A DNA stretch of 8,100 nt from Candidatus Cloacimonas sp. 4484_140 (GTDB lineage: Bacteria > Cloacimonadota > Cloacimonadia > JGIOTU-2): contig MVCT01000042.1 of assembly GCA_002049945.1 (NCBI GenBank), positions 1-8,100 of the forward strand, in the 5' to 3' direction. Under the pieces are notes generated by a model. That model saw only the letters and a program-made list of their open reading frames with translations. It had not been told where the DNA came from and searched no databases. The position numbers were made by a program, and so were the translations under genes. Positions 1 to 7,004 of this stretch are shown one piece after another. Positions within the stretch are counted from its first letter, which is position 1, and each line of letters starts with the position of its first letter.

Positions 1-1077
1 AGAGAGGGAAATGAGTGTCAGAAAGTGCAGAGTGTAGTATCGGTCTAAATCGGTACAGTGATGTTTGAGATATTTTTCAGATGTTTCCAGTTGCTTCAGT
101 GCTTTATCCTTATCATAAATAATCTCTTTTTCCGGGTCATCAGTAAAGACATCAGCAAGGATCTTCACCAGACTTTTGATCTCTTCAAGGTTTATCTCTT
201 TATCGGAAGCGATCATAGAGATACCTCCGGCGGCAACGAGCTTCATCATCATCTCTCTGATCTTTGTGCGAGGGTAGAATTTGGTCAGTGCGAGCAGTTC
301 GTCTGTTTTTGTGTGTAGTTCTTCATCGGTCAGTTTTCCGCTCTTTTTGAAAAGTGTAGAATTAGAAAAGAGTTCAATCGCTTTCAGTCGAACAGGAAGG
401 AGTGGGTGGGTTGAAGTGCTCAGTTCCGACATATACTCGGATTTTGCAAGATCATCGAGCTGTTTCATGAGTTCAGGAAGGTTGAAGTTAAGATTTTTCT
501 CGGTCAGTCCGTAAGATATTTTCAATAAACTCTGTACTGCAACTTCATATTTTTTGCACGCCATCAGTCCGACGCGGTCGCAGCTTATTTCAGCTTTTTT
601 TTGCCATGTAAGGAATTTTTTCTCTGCAAGGATCGACAGAAAGGTAGTGCTTTTTTTGTCAGGATTATAGAGCAGGAGCAATTTATTGTGATCATAAACA
701 ATATGTCCGAGCTCGTGTCCCAGCACAAATTTGATCTCTGCATCATCAAAATTCTCAAGCAAGGCAGAAGTGAAAACCACACTAATAATATTTTTCTGTT
801 TGAAGGCAAAGGCATTGTAGGAATTATCTCTAAGAGAAAAGAACTCGATCTTTTGTTTAAGTCCAAAATCTTTTTTAACTGCTTCAATTATCTTATAGAT
901 GCGTGGTGAAATTGTCGGGGTGAGGCGTACAGAATCAGCAAGAAGTTTGTCCCGAAAAGTTATGTGCTCCTTGAGTATCTCTTCGTGAGATTTAATGATC
1001 TGCTGTACTTTGTACACATTAAAAAGTATTTTTGTGTCTTCCAGGTCGCCTTTATAGCGAATTTTTTTCAAATCCAT
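1..1077 (-). CDS. M48-family zinc metallopeptidase with TerB-like C-terminal segment (3' end outside window)
   Basis: This is an open frame of 359 residues running off base 1; the C-terminus is not visible. The zinc-peptidase signature is clear: HELGH at residues 121-125 (bases 703-717) gives two His ligands and the catalytic Glu. AEISCDRVG follows at 162-170, with E163 as third ligand and D167 at the conserved position, and then STHPLLPVRLKAIELF at 222-237, which matches the 'THP....R' element of M48 peptidases. No signal peptide or membrane helix is seen, unlike HtpX or Ste24, so the protein is probably cytosolic and soluble. Residues about 273-330 (IREMMMKLVAAGGISM, then DKEINLEE at 292-299) resemble a TerB-like helical domain with an acidic cluster. 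The ATG at 1077 has GGAGG four bases upstream. The peptidase call is firm, the TerB-like call moderate, and the physiological substrate unknown. The gene is 60 bases downstream of the nucleotidase gene. Confidence 0.9.
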   Translation of the reverse strand, partial: MDLKKIRYKGDLEDTKILFNVYKVQQIIKSHEEILKEHITFRDKLLADSVRLTPTISPRIYKIIEAVKKDFGLKQKIEFFSLRDNSYNAFAFKQKNIISVVFTSALLENFDDAEIKFVLGHELGHIVYDHNKLLLLYNPDKKSTTFLSILAEKKFLTWQKKAEISCDRVGLMACKKYEVAVQSLLKISYGLTEKNLNFNLPELMKQLDDLAKSEYMSELSTSTHPLLPVRLKAIELFSNSTLFKKSGKLTDEELHTKTDELLALTKFYPRTKIREMMMKLVAAGGISMIASDKEINLEEIKSLVKILADVFTDDPEKEIIYDKDKALKQLETSEKYLKHHCTDLDRYYTLHFLTLISLS

Positions 1078-1078
1078 G

Positions 1079-1094
1079 AACCCTCCGAAGGGTT
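1079..1094 (-). promoter_or_regulatory. Hairpin covering the ribosome binding site of the M48 gene
   Basis: On the transcribed strand the leader reads AACCCU-UCGG-AGGGUU, a perfect 6-bp stem with a 4-base loop, ending one base before the ATG. The Shine-Dalgarno GGAGG (1082-1086) lies partly in the loop and partly in the 3' arm. No T-run follows, so this is not a terminator. It may lower translation initiation by hiding the binding site, or be a chance pairing; the structure is visible but the function is inferred. Confidence 0.4.
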
Positions 1095-1137
1095 GTAGTA
1101 CTTAATATAATATTTATATGGTTTATTTCGACGATAA

Positions 1138-2802
1138 CTAATTTTGCTCAGAATTATGTTTTTTAATTACATCGGAATGCACAGCTTCAGGGGTCAAAAT
1201 CCAGCGATTGTCGATCCGCCCGTTCACTACCTCACGTCTGCGGAAATAGTTTGCAAGTGCATCCCTGATAATGATGTATTTATAGGTGATCTGCTTTTCA
1301 GGAATTTCTGTAAGCAATGTAAGACCCGAATTTCCCTGCATGAGAAAGTCAGTAGTTGCAACAGTGTAAATCTTATCAGGGTCCCAGGGTTCTCCGCCAA
1401 TATAGAGATTGGTAACACGTTCAAAATCGGGATATTCTTTGCTGTATTCCACTTCACCGCCTGCAATGCGCAGTCCGTGACGTCCGCCGGCAATTCGCAC
1501 TTCGATGATCTCTTTTAGTTTAGCGCCATCAATTTCCATAGTGATCACCTGACTGTCAAAAGGAAGTACATCAAAAATATCTCGATAAGATACCGGACCT
1601 TCTTGTATATCGTCACGCACACCGCCGAGATTCAAAAATGCGAAGTCCGCACTTGTTTCTTCGAGAACCGCATCCATAACAAGATTTCCGATGATACTTT
1701 GTGCGGCGCCAACCCTGGATAGATGCATACCGGCGCGACCAACGATCTCATCCATGCCTTTTTCTGCAACTGCCTGCATTGAATCGATCTTATCTTTATA
1801 CCAGGGATCAGGAATGAATTCTTCAGAAAAGAGGGCGATAAGATCACCATCAATATAGGCAGGAAGCTCATATCCGGTAAGGGTTTTGGTTTCAGTATCG
1901 ATCGTAAGGATGAGATGTCCTATATTCGAACCATATCCGTAATTTTGCAAGAGAAGAGTGTGATTCTCCGGCTCTTCCCAGGGTTTTTTGTATCCCTTGT
2001 GAATATGTCCAGCCAAGAATACATCGATGCCAGGCACTTTATAAGCAACATGCATTGCGTTATCGGGCCAGCGTCTGTTTTCATCATTAACGTGTCCTTC
2101 AACGATATCATACTGGTAAGCGGATTCCACATCATAAGGGATGCCAAGATGCCCAAGAACAAAAATAAGGTCAGCACCGCGAGTTTTTACTTCTTTGATA
2201 TACTTTTCTACAGTTTCAGCAGCGTCAACGAATTTTAGACCCTTAATATTTTCCGGAAAGCTCATGAGTGGAGTATCAAGTGTACAGATCCCAATTATTG
2301 CGATGTTAATTCCATTGATATTCTTAATTATATATGGAATACAATCCGGAATGAGTTCGCCGGTTTCTTCTACAATAATATTCGCACACACAATCGGGAA
2401 TTTCGCGAGAGAAAGGGTTTTCAGAAGTGTGTCATAGCCAAGATCAAATTCATGGTTTCCAATTGTCATTGCATCATAGCCGATCCAGTTCATATATTTG
2501 ATGACTGCCACACCTTCCGACATCGTGCCGATAGGATGTCCCTGAAAGAAATCACCGGCATCGAGAAGGAGCACTGCTTCGCCATTCTCTTGTGCATATT
2601 CACGTACCAATTCGATATATGTAGCAGCAGAAGCAGCACCTCCAAGTGGGGGAGGGAAATCCGGATTTATAAAAGTCGCAGGGACTGCATCTATGCCACC
2701 GTGAACATCATTTGAGAAAAGTAGATTCAGCTTTATCTCTTCAGCATTTAGGATACCGAGGCAGAGCAAACCGATCAACAAGATAAAAAATATTTTCTTC
2801 AT
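1138..2802 (-). CDS. UshA-type periplasmic 5'-nucleotidase / 2',3'-cyclic phosphodiesterase
   Basis: This is a 554-residue bifunctional-type nucleotidase, close to the ~550 residues of UshA. It likely hydrolyses nucleotides to nucleosides and phosphate outside the inner membrane. Residues 1-20 (MKKIFFILLIGLLCLGILNA) form a signal peptide with an ANA-like cleavage site (LNA/EE). The calcineurin-like metallophosphatase domain shows NDVHG (31-35), GDFFQG (83-88), GNHEFD (115-120), GHLG (217-220) and GHIH (265-268). D32, H34, D84, N116, H218, H266 and H268 are the expected two-metal ligands, and H117/D120 fit the catalytic dyad. The C-terminal substrate domain (about 335-535) has NLGGVRDD (391-398) and PFDSQV (414-419). 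The usual GGDGY is GNSGL here (490-494), so substrate preference may differ. A longer frame opens at 2835, but the 2802 start is chosen for its signal peptide and AAAAGG six bases upstream. The gene follows the FadL-like gene by 20 bases and is probably cotranscribed with it. Confidence 0.93.
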   Translation of the reverse strand: MKKIFFILLIGLLCLGILNAEEIKLNLLFSNDVHGGIDAVPATFINPDFPPPLGGAASAATYIELVREYAQENGEAVLLLDAGDFFQGHPIGTMSEGVAVIKYMNWIGYDAMTIGNHEFDLGYDTLLKTLSLAKFPIVCANIIVEETGELIPDCIPYIIKNINGINIAIIGICTLDTPLMSFPENIKGLKFVDAAETVEKYIKEVKTRGADLIFVLGHLGIPYDVESAYQYDIVEGHVNDENRRWPDNAMHVAYKVPGIDVFLAGHIHKGYKKPWEEPENHTLLLQNYGYGSNIGHLILTIDTETKTLTGYELPAYIDGDLIALFSEEFIPDPWYKDKIDSMQAVAEKGMDEIVGRAGMHLSRVGAAQSIIGNLVMDAVLEETSADFAFLNLGGVRDDIQEGPVSYRDIFDVLPFDSQVITMEIDGAKLKEIIEVRIAGGRHGLRIAGGEVEYSKEYPDFERVTNLYIGGEPWDPDKIYTVATTDFLMQGNSGLTLLTEIPEKQITYKYIIIRDALANYFRRREVVNGRIDNRWILTPEAVHSDVIKKHNSEQN

Positions 2803-2810
2803 AAAAAACC

Positions 2811-2828
2811 TTTTAAATATATTTAAAA
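2811..2828. repeat. 18-bp perfect AT-only palindrome between two genes
   Basis: TTTTAAATATATTTAAAA reads the same on both strands. It contains the TAA stop of the FadL-like gene (2823-2825), and its last bases on the transcribed strand run into the AAAAGG ribosome binding site of the nucleotidase gene. In RNA it could form a 7-bp A-U stem followed by GGUUUUUU. That resembles a terminator but has no G-C pairs, so it would be weak. It may tune coupling between the two genes, or be compositional chance. Confidence 0.5.
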
Positions 2829-4142
2829 TCTCCATGTCAGAGTTGCCATGAAGTTGATCATGACATCATCAATTTTATCAAGATTCATTCTATCAACAGG
2901 TAGGTCAGCATGGGCAGTATCCCAGAGATTGTCATTGGCATAGTAACCGTCCGGGAACAGATCAGCATGATTATAATTTAGCTTGCCGATCTCTGCTCCA
3001 AGATCAAGCATCATATTATATGGGAGCTGAATGCTCGTGCCTGCAGAGAATGCAGTCATGATGACCTCTTTGTCGATGCCATAGGGTTGATAGCGGAATC
3101 CAAGGCGGAATGGCTGGTTTTTGAGTATCTGATGCTCCACACCTGCATAATATTCTATCACATCATACCATAGAGGATTGTAGTCACTCCATTTCACGTA
3201 AGATATCTCGAAGGAGAAGTGGGTGTCCCATACATTACGAGGATGATATTCAAATCCGAAACCTATCCTTGAGGGATAGTAAACTGTGGTATCTGTCCAT
3301 GCAGTATCTGCCGTTGCTCTGAAGGATTTATCGATTTCGGCGCGGCTTGTGTAGTTCATGCCTATCTTGAAGCGCTCACCGAGATCAAGCAGCATACCTG
3401 TTTGGAACCTATAGCCGGAATAGTCATTTTTTCTTTCAAAAATGACATCAGGAATGCTATCCGTATCATTCATCATACGATCTTTTGCCCATGGTGTGAA
3501 GATGATCGTTGAGTCTGTCGTGTTATCTCCTCTCATAAGAGAAAAGGATGCGCCAAGGGAAAGAGATTTGAAGAAGCTGTTCTTGTTCTCAAATGTTACA
3601 GCAACAGCAGGAGTGTGAGCGTAGATCATACCGCTTCCGTTATAGGTATTTGTAGCGATCTTGTGAGGTTCGTTGCCGTAGTCGGTTCCTTCATTATTGC
3701 GCACTTCCTCGATATATTTGAAATTGAAATCATAGAGCGGCGTATAGGAATAGGCAGCAGAGACTTTGAATTGCTGAATGGGAACATTATACATCAAGCC
3801 CAGCAAGAATTTATTAAAGAAATGGGCATTTGATGCATAGACCGCATCATCGATATATGAATCAAAGGAATCAAAGATAGGGAATGCCCGATTTTCATCG
3901 TTTTTAGTCACATTTGGTGTGATCTGCACCATAAGTTTACAAGGCAGGTTGCCAAGAAGTGCGGGATTCTTGAGTGATGCAAGTGGACCGTATCCGGTTG
4001 CAAGACCTGTGGAACCCATTGCAAGAGAGTGAGCTGAAAATGCGACGACCTCTTGTCCGACATGACGTTCAAACACAAAGGCAGCATGGGCAGGAATTGC
4101 CAGCAAGATCAGGGTTAAGATTCCAAACATTACTTTTTTCAT
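2823..4142 (-). CDS. FadL/OmpP1-like outer-membrane beta-barrel protein
   Basis: This 439-residue protein has a signal peptide at residues 1-20, with a probable cut at AHA/AF. It continues with the element AHSLAMGSTGLATGYGPL (about 37-54) and KNPALL, which matches the 'MG.aG.a....NPA.l' segment near the mature N-terminus of FadL/OmpP1 and PorV-type barrels. The rest alternates polar and hydrophobic residues in amphipathic strands with turns rich in Asn, Asp and Gly. SYVKWSDYNP resembles the tryptophan-containing strand of FadL proteins. The last residues, ATLTWRF, end in the aromatic residue expected of an outer-membrane insertion signal. FadL relatives take up hydrophobic compounds, but the ligand cannot be told here. 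The ATG at 4142 has GGAGG four bases upstream. The gene begins after a 257-base repeat-bearing gap, so it may start its own transcription unit, and the secreted nucleotidase follows directly. A PorV-like assignment is the alternative. Confidence 0.85.
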   Translation of the reverse strand: MKKVMFGILTLILLAIPAHAAFVFERHVGQEVVAFSAHSLAMGSTGLATGYGPLASLKNPALLGNLPCKLMVQITPNVTKNDENRAFPIFDSFDSYIDDAVYASNAHFFNKFLLGLMYNVPIQQFKVSAAYSYTPLYDFNFKYIEEVRNNEGTDYGNEPHKIATNTYNGSGMIYAHTPAVAVTFENKNSFFKSLSLGASFSLMRGDNTTDSTIIFTPWAKDRMMNDTDSIPDVIFERKNDYSGYRFQTGMLLDLGERFKIGMNYTSRAEIDKSFRATADTAWTDTTVYYPSRIGFGFEYHPRNVWDTHFSFEISYVKWSDYNPLWYDVIEYYAGVEHQILKNQPFRLGFRYQPYGIDKEVIMTAFSAGTSIQLPYNMMLDLGAEIGKLNYNHADLFPDGYYANDNLWDTAHADLPVDRMNLDKIDDVMINFMATLTWRF

Positions 4143-4202
4143 GTATCCTCCGAAAATTATAACTTTATATTAATAGGACGCAGACCCACGCAGATTAAGC
4201 GG

Positions 4203-4231
4203 ATTATAGCAGATAAATATTTTTTATTTAA
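4203..4231 (-). promoter_or_regulatory. Possible extended -10 promoter for the FadL-like and nucleotidase genes
   Basis: On the minus strand TGC-TATAAT is read at 4211-4203, a perfect extended -10 motif. Seventeen bases further upstream TTAAAT (4231-4226) is a poor -35 (three of six matches). A start near 4196 would give a leader of about 54 bases before the ATG at 4142. The motif lies inside the repeat arm, so it may be incidental. FCB-group sigma factors often prefer other promoter sequences, which lowers confidence. Confidence 0.35.
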
Positions 4232-4268
4232 TTTCTTTTTCATTTTATCCATTTCTTAATCAGTGTTC

Positions 4269-4333
4269 ACCCTGTGAAATAATCCCGATATATCGTATCG
4301 GGACTGTTCCTGCTTTGCAGGATTTCACGGGGT
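4269..4333. repeat. Palindromic core able to fold as a three-way junction
   Basis: Three nested inverted repeats fit together. An outer 12-bp stem pairs ACCCTGTGAAAT (4269-4280) with ATTTCACGGGGT (4322-4333), with one T-G wobble on the plus strand. Inside are TCCCGATA-TATCG-TATCGGGA (4283-4303, perfect 8-bp stem) and TCCTGC-TTT-GCAGGA (4308-4322, perfect 6-bp stem). The outer stem and second hairpin share base 4322. No T-run follows on either strand, so this is not a standard intrinsic terminator. The shape resembles a REP/BIME-like element or a structured RNA. The wobble would be an A-C mismatch in minus-strand RNA. Confidence 0.65.
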
Positions 4334-4399
4334 AAATCTGTTGCATCAGCGTTAATCTGCGTTCCATTTCTTTGCGTGCTATTTCTTTTTGTATTTCCA

Positions 4400-7003
4400 T
4401 TAAAACGTCCAGTCGAGTTGTACCCTAATGGAGCTTTCTTTATGCTTTGTTTGGGCAACATAATTAATACCGGAAATCGGCTCATTGTATTTGCGAAGAT
4501 AGAGTTCGTCGTCCTGATAATGTTTCACTTTATATTTAAATGATATTGCCAGACTGTTTGATATCCGATTATACAGGTTAAACCAGAACTTCATTCCCTG
4601 GCTTCCCATAAAATCGATTTCCATGTCTTCCCAATCCCAATGGCTTACACCGTGCCCGTTCCAGAAGAGGAAAGAACCTTCCATGCGGAAATAATCAGTG
4701 AAATTATGCTGATAATTCACGCAGATCATATCTCCATGGATCAGCACATTTGCAGTTGGGATAATATTGGTTTGTCCGGGTTCAGCAGAATTTGTGAGAT
4801 TCGTATAGGGTGCCATCCATACTTTTGTGTATCGGTATTCCAATTCAAGTCTATCACGATTGGTAAGATATGTTCTGAATAAGCAGGTAGTTTCACTGGT
4901 TTTTGAAACTGCTCGCGTGAAGAAATCCTCTGAACCGTTGGTCTGCAACTTCTGCTTCAGGCGCATAGCGATTTGATAAATTGGTCTGTATTCAAGCTCT
5001 CCCTGGAAACGCACACTCTTTCTGCCATCACTCTTACGTTCCCACATATCGAGATATGCTTTTGTAAGAGTAAGCTCACGAAGAAACTTGTATCGAGTCT
5101 CGATGTACAAACCTTTTTCGGGCTGTGACCACGGGGAGTTACAATACATCTCGGAAATTAGAGGATTTTTCAAATAATACTGTTTCTCAAGGATAGTACC
5201 GTCAAAACGTTCATGCTCTGCAAATGGGCGCGCATAGGGATTATCAAATTCAAGATCGTAGTCTCGGTACAGCATCAAAAAATTGAGATTTGCATAATTG
5301 AAATACGCACTTGCGACCAACGCACCTGGATCATCTCCAAGAGCAAAAGGTTTTCCGTCAACTTCGAGCTCTGCATACTCACCCTGGAAGGTTACATTAT
5401 CAAGTGTTGCCTGCCAGTCAAAACCATACACTCTTCGATAATTTCTGCGGTATGTATCTGTCTCTGTAGAATAGAGACCGGAAATTTCTGAATCATTTAT
5501 ATCTAATTTCTTATAATAATAGCTGTCATATATAAGGTATTCATCGAGACCTGCATAGTCTGCAATACTGAAATAACGGTCATATTTTGCTTCATAAGCT
5601 GTGACGCCGAAATGAGTGCCGATGAAAGGATCGAATTGCAAATGTCCACCCACCATTGTTTCGCGAAGCGCATCTCTTCTTGGTGCCATATCGATCTTAG
5701 GAAGTGGATGGGGAGAGAGATTCGGACGATATTCGTTGAAAAGAGCTTCAGCACTCTCGAGCTGCTCATTTGTGAAGCGGGGTGACGAAACGATATAATA
5801 AAAAATATCATCGTCATCATCTAATTTGCCATCATGATTGCTGTCCCAGATGACCACATCTTTCTTATCATCAGAGAGGAATAAAGATGCATTCATGAAG
5901 CTGTTTCCATACTCCACTGCAGCGCCCTTGAGTGCAAATTCTTCTGAGGGGGAGAGATCAGGGAAAATTCCCCGAACGCGTTTGGAAAAACTATATCCAG
6001 ATCTGCGGGGTTCAAATAGATCGGTATTTTCCATGACAAGACCTTCACCCCAGGTCGCCCTGTAATTACCGAGTACCACTTTCAGGTTTGCAGGTTTCAG
6101 ATCGATGCTTGCGGCATATTTAGAATTCTCAGCGAGCGCTTCGGATAGTTGATTGTTCTCCTTGAATATATTAAGATCTCTTTCCTCGCCCTTTTTGAAG
6201 AACAGCAGTGCGCCGATTTCAAGATTGAACCAGTCTTCCATTCTTGCTCTGAATTTATGTGAAATTTCAGGAGAGGCATTATCAAGATCATATCTGCCCC
6301 ACATAGAAAATTTCTCATTAAGACTGTCCGGAACAAAGCTTTCACGCAGTATTTCTTCGACATCTTCCGAGAATGGATTATTATTGAATTTGAAGCGGTA
6401 GTTGAAATTCCATTTGCCTTCAAGTTCAGGTGGTTTATAGGATACATAATGACGAAGATTAGTTGCTCCATAATGAGTGAGTCCAGGAGCATTTCTCATA
6501 CCTCGATAATCCTGAAAATCACTGAGCTTTCTCTGACGAAGGATTGCGCGCACATCAGTGGGATTAACGATCGGCATGTTCAGCAGGTCTTGATAAGTCG
6601 CAGTGTTGATGTTGATCGGGGACATGAGCATATCTTCCCAGAGATCGGAAACTGCTTCCGAAGAACCTTCATCCATTGCAAGACGACGAATAAGATAATA
6701 AATTTGATCTCTTCGCTGTGCTCGTTCGTCATAAACGCCATAGGGCACGATCTTAACAAGAGGTTTGATCTTCAAAAAAGTGTCCTGATCAATGCTGTCT
6801 ATATTAAGAAGGTCATATACAGATTGGAAAAAGTTTATGTAATTTCTGTAATAATAGATATCTTCTGCTTGCTGAGGAGTGATCGGAAGTGCATGTATCT
6901 GCTTGTAAGTTGCCTTATTGAGGTCTAACTGGTCCGGGCTTGCACAGAGCGTTCCTGCAATGAGGACAAACAATAAACTAAAAATTAATATTACTTTTTG
7001 CAT
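4400..7003 (-). CDS. Exported HhH-segment protein with predicted outer-membrane beta-barrel
   Basis: This 867-residue protein has a signal peptide at 1-21 (MQKVILIFSLLFVLIAGTLC, cut near TLCA/SP). Two ComEA-type HhH segments follow: LDLNKATYKQIHALPITP (26-43) through LLNIDSIDQDTFLKIKPLV (65-83), and ININTATYQDLLNMPIVNP (130-148) to about 187. From about 195 to the end the sequence has barrel-like alternation, with many Tyr/Trp/Phe strands and a terminal RVQLDWTF ending in Phe. GNYRATWGEGLV (312-323) resembles the conserved strand of Bacteroidota HhH-barrel proteins. D387-D398 (DSNHDGKLDDDD) is an EF-hand-like calcium loop, probably in a surface loop. The hairpin glycines of DNA-binding HhH motifs (LPGIGP) are replaced (LPITP, MPIVNP), so DNA binding is doubtful. 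The start lies one base after the upstream stop, with weak GGG spaced five bases, suggesting translational coupling. Function unknown; a role in envelope assembly or DNA handling is speculative. Confidence 0.85.
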   Translation of the reverse strand: MQKVILIFSLLFVLIAGTLCASPDQLDLNKATYKQIHALPITPQQAEDIYYYRNYINFFQSVYDLLNIDSIDQDTFLKIKPLVKIVPYGVYDERAQRRDQIYYLIRRLAMDEGSSEAVSDLWEDMLMSPININTATYQDLLNMPIVNPTDVRAILRQRKLSDFQDYRGMRNAPGLTHYGATNLRHYVSYKPPELEGKWNFNYRFKFNNNPFSEDVEEILRESFVPDSLNEKFSMWGRYDLDNASPEISHKFRARMEDWFNLEIGALLFFKKGEERDLNIFKENNQLSEALAENSKYAASIDLKPANLKVVLGNYRATWGEGLVMENTDLFEPRRSGYSFSKRVRGIFPDLSPSEEFALKGAAVEYGNSFMNASLFLSDDKKDVVIWDSNHDGKLDDDDDIFYYIVSSPRFTNEQLESAEALFNEYRPNLSPHPLPKIDMAPRRDALRETMVGGHLQFDPFIGTHFGVTAYEAKYDRYFSIADYAGLDEYLIYDSYYYKKLDINDSEISGLYSTETDTYRRNYRRVYGFDWQATLDNVTFQGEYAELEVDGKPFALGDDPGALVASAYFNYANLNFLMLYRDYDLEFDNPYARPFAEHERFDGTILEKQYYLKNPLISEMYCNSPWSQPEKGLYIETRYKFLRELTLTKAYLDMWERKSDGRKSVRFQGELEYRPIYQIAMRLKQKLQTNGSEDFFTRAVSKTSETTCLFRTYLTNRDRLELEYRYTKVWMAPYTNLTNSAEPGQTNIIPTANVLIHGDMICVNYQHNFTDYFRMEGSFLFWNGHGVSHWDWEDMEIDFMGSQGMKFWFNLYNRISNSLAISFKYKVKHYQDDELYLRKYNEPISGINYVAQTKHKESSIRVQLDWTF

Positions 7004-7004
7004 A

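Larger units (their letters stand above)
4178..4378. repeat. Intergenic repeat element with inverted ACGCAGATTAA arms
   Basis: The gap between the HhH-barrel and FadL-like genes is mostly repeat-like. ACGCAGATTAAGCGGAT at 4188-4204 is mirrored by ATCAGCGTTAATCTGCGT at 4345-4362; 11 bp (ACGCAGATTAA/TTAATCTGCGT) match perfectly and the rest with small differences. The left arm has further degenerate copies of CGCAGA at 4179-4184 and 4189-4194 and AGCAGAT at 4208-4214. ATTTCTTTTT occurs at 4231-4240 and 4381-4390, and CCATTTCTT at 4249-4257 and 4364-4372. The arms enclose the palindromic core at 4269-4333. From memory, 'acgcagattaa / gcggattaa' tracts recur between genes in uncultured FCB-type genomes. 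No transposase or coding content is credible here. Confidence 0.65.

Noticed and set aside
601..909. Plus-strand frame of 102 codons opposite the M48 gene.
   Set aside because: It is antisense to the HELGH-containing peptidase frame and has no recognisable features or ribosome binding site.
2803..2835. Alternative nucleotidase start 11 codons upstream, overlapping the previous gene by 13 bases.
   Set aside because: It would place eleven extra residues before a good signal peptide and lacks a clear ribosome binding site, whereas the 2802 start has both.
3423..3446. Perfect 9-bp inverted repeat (GTCATTTTT/AAAAATGAC) with a 6-base loop.
   Set aside because: It lies inside the FadL-like coding sequence, is AT-rich, and encodes ordinary barrel residues; probably chance.
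4260..4400. A 46-codon minus-strand frame whose ATG overlaps the stop of the HhH-barrel gene (TAATG).
   Set aside because: It runs straight through the palindromic repeat element, has no recognisable protein features, and its start context is the only support. Treated as repeat-derived.
4267..4485. A 72-codon minus-strand frame with a GTQINADATDLPREI-like sequence.
   Set aside because: It starts inside the barrel gene in another frame and then reads the repeat arm; such peptides are typical false genes produced by this kind of repeat.
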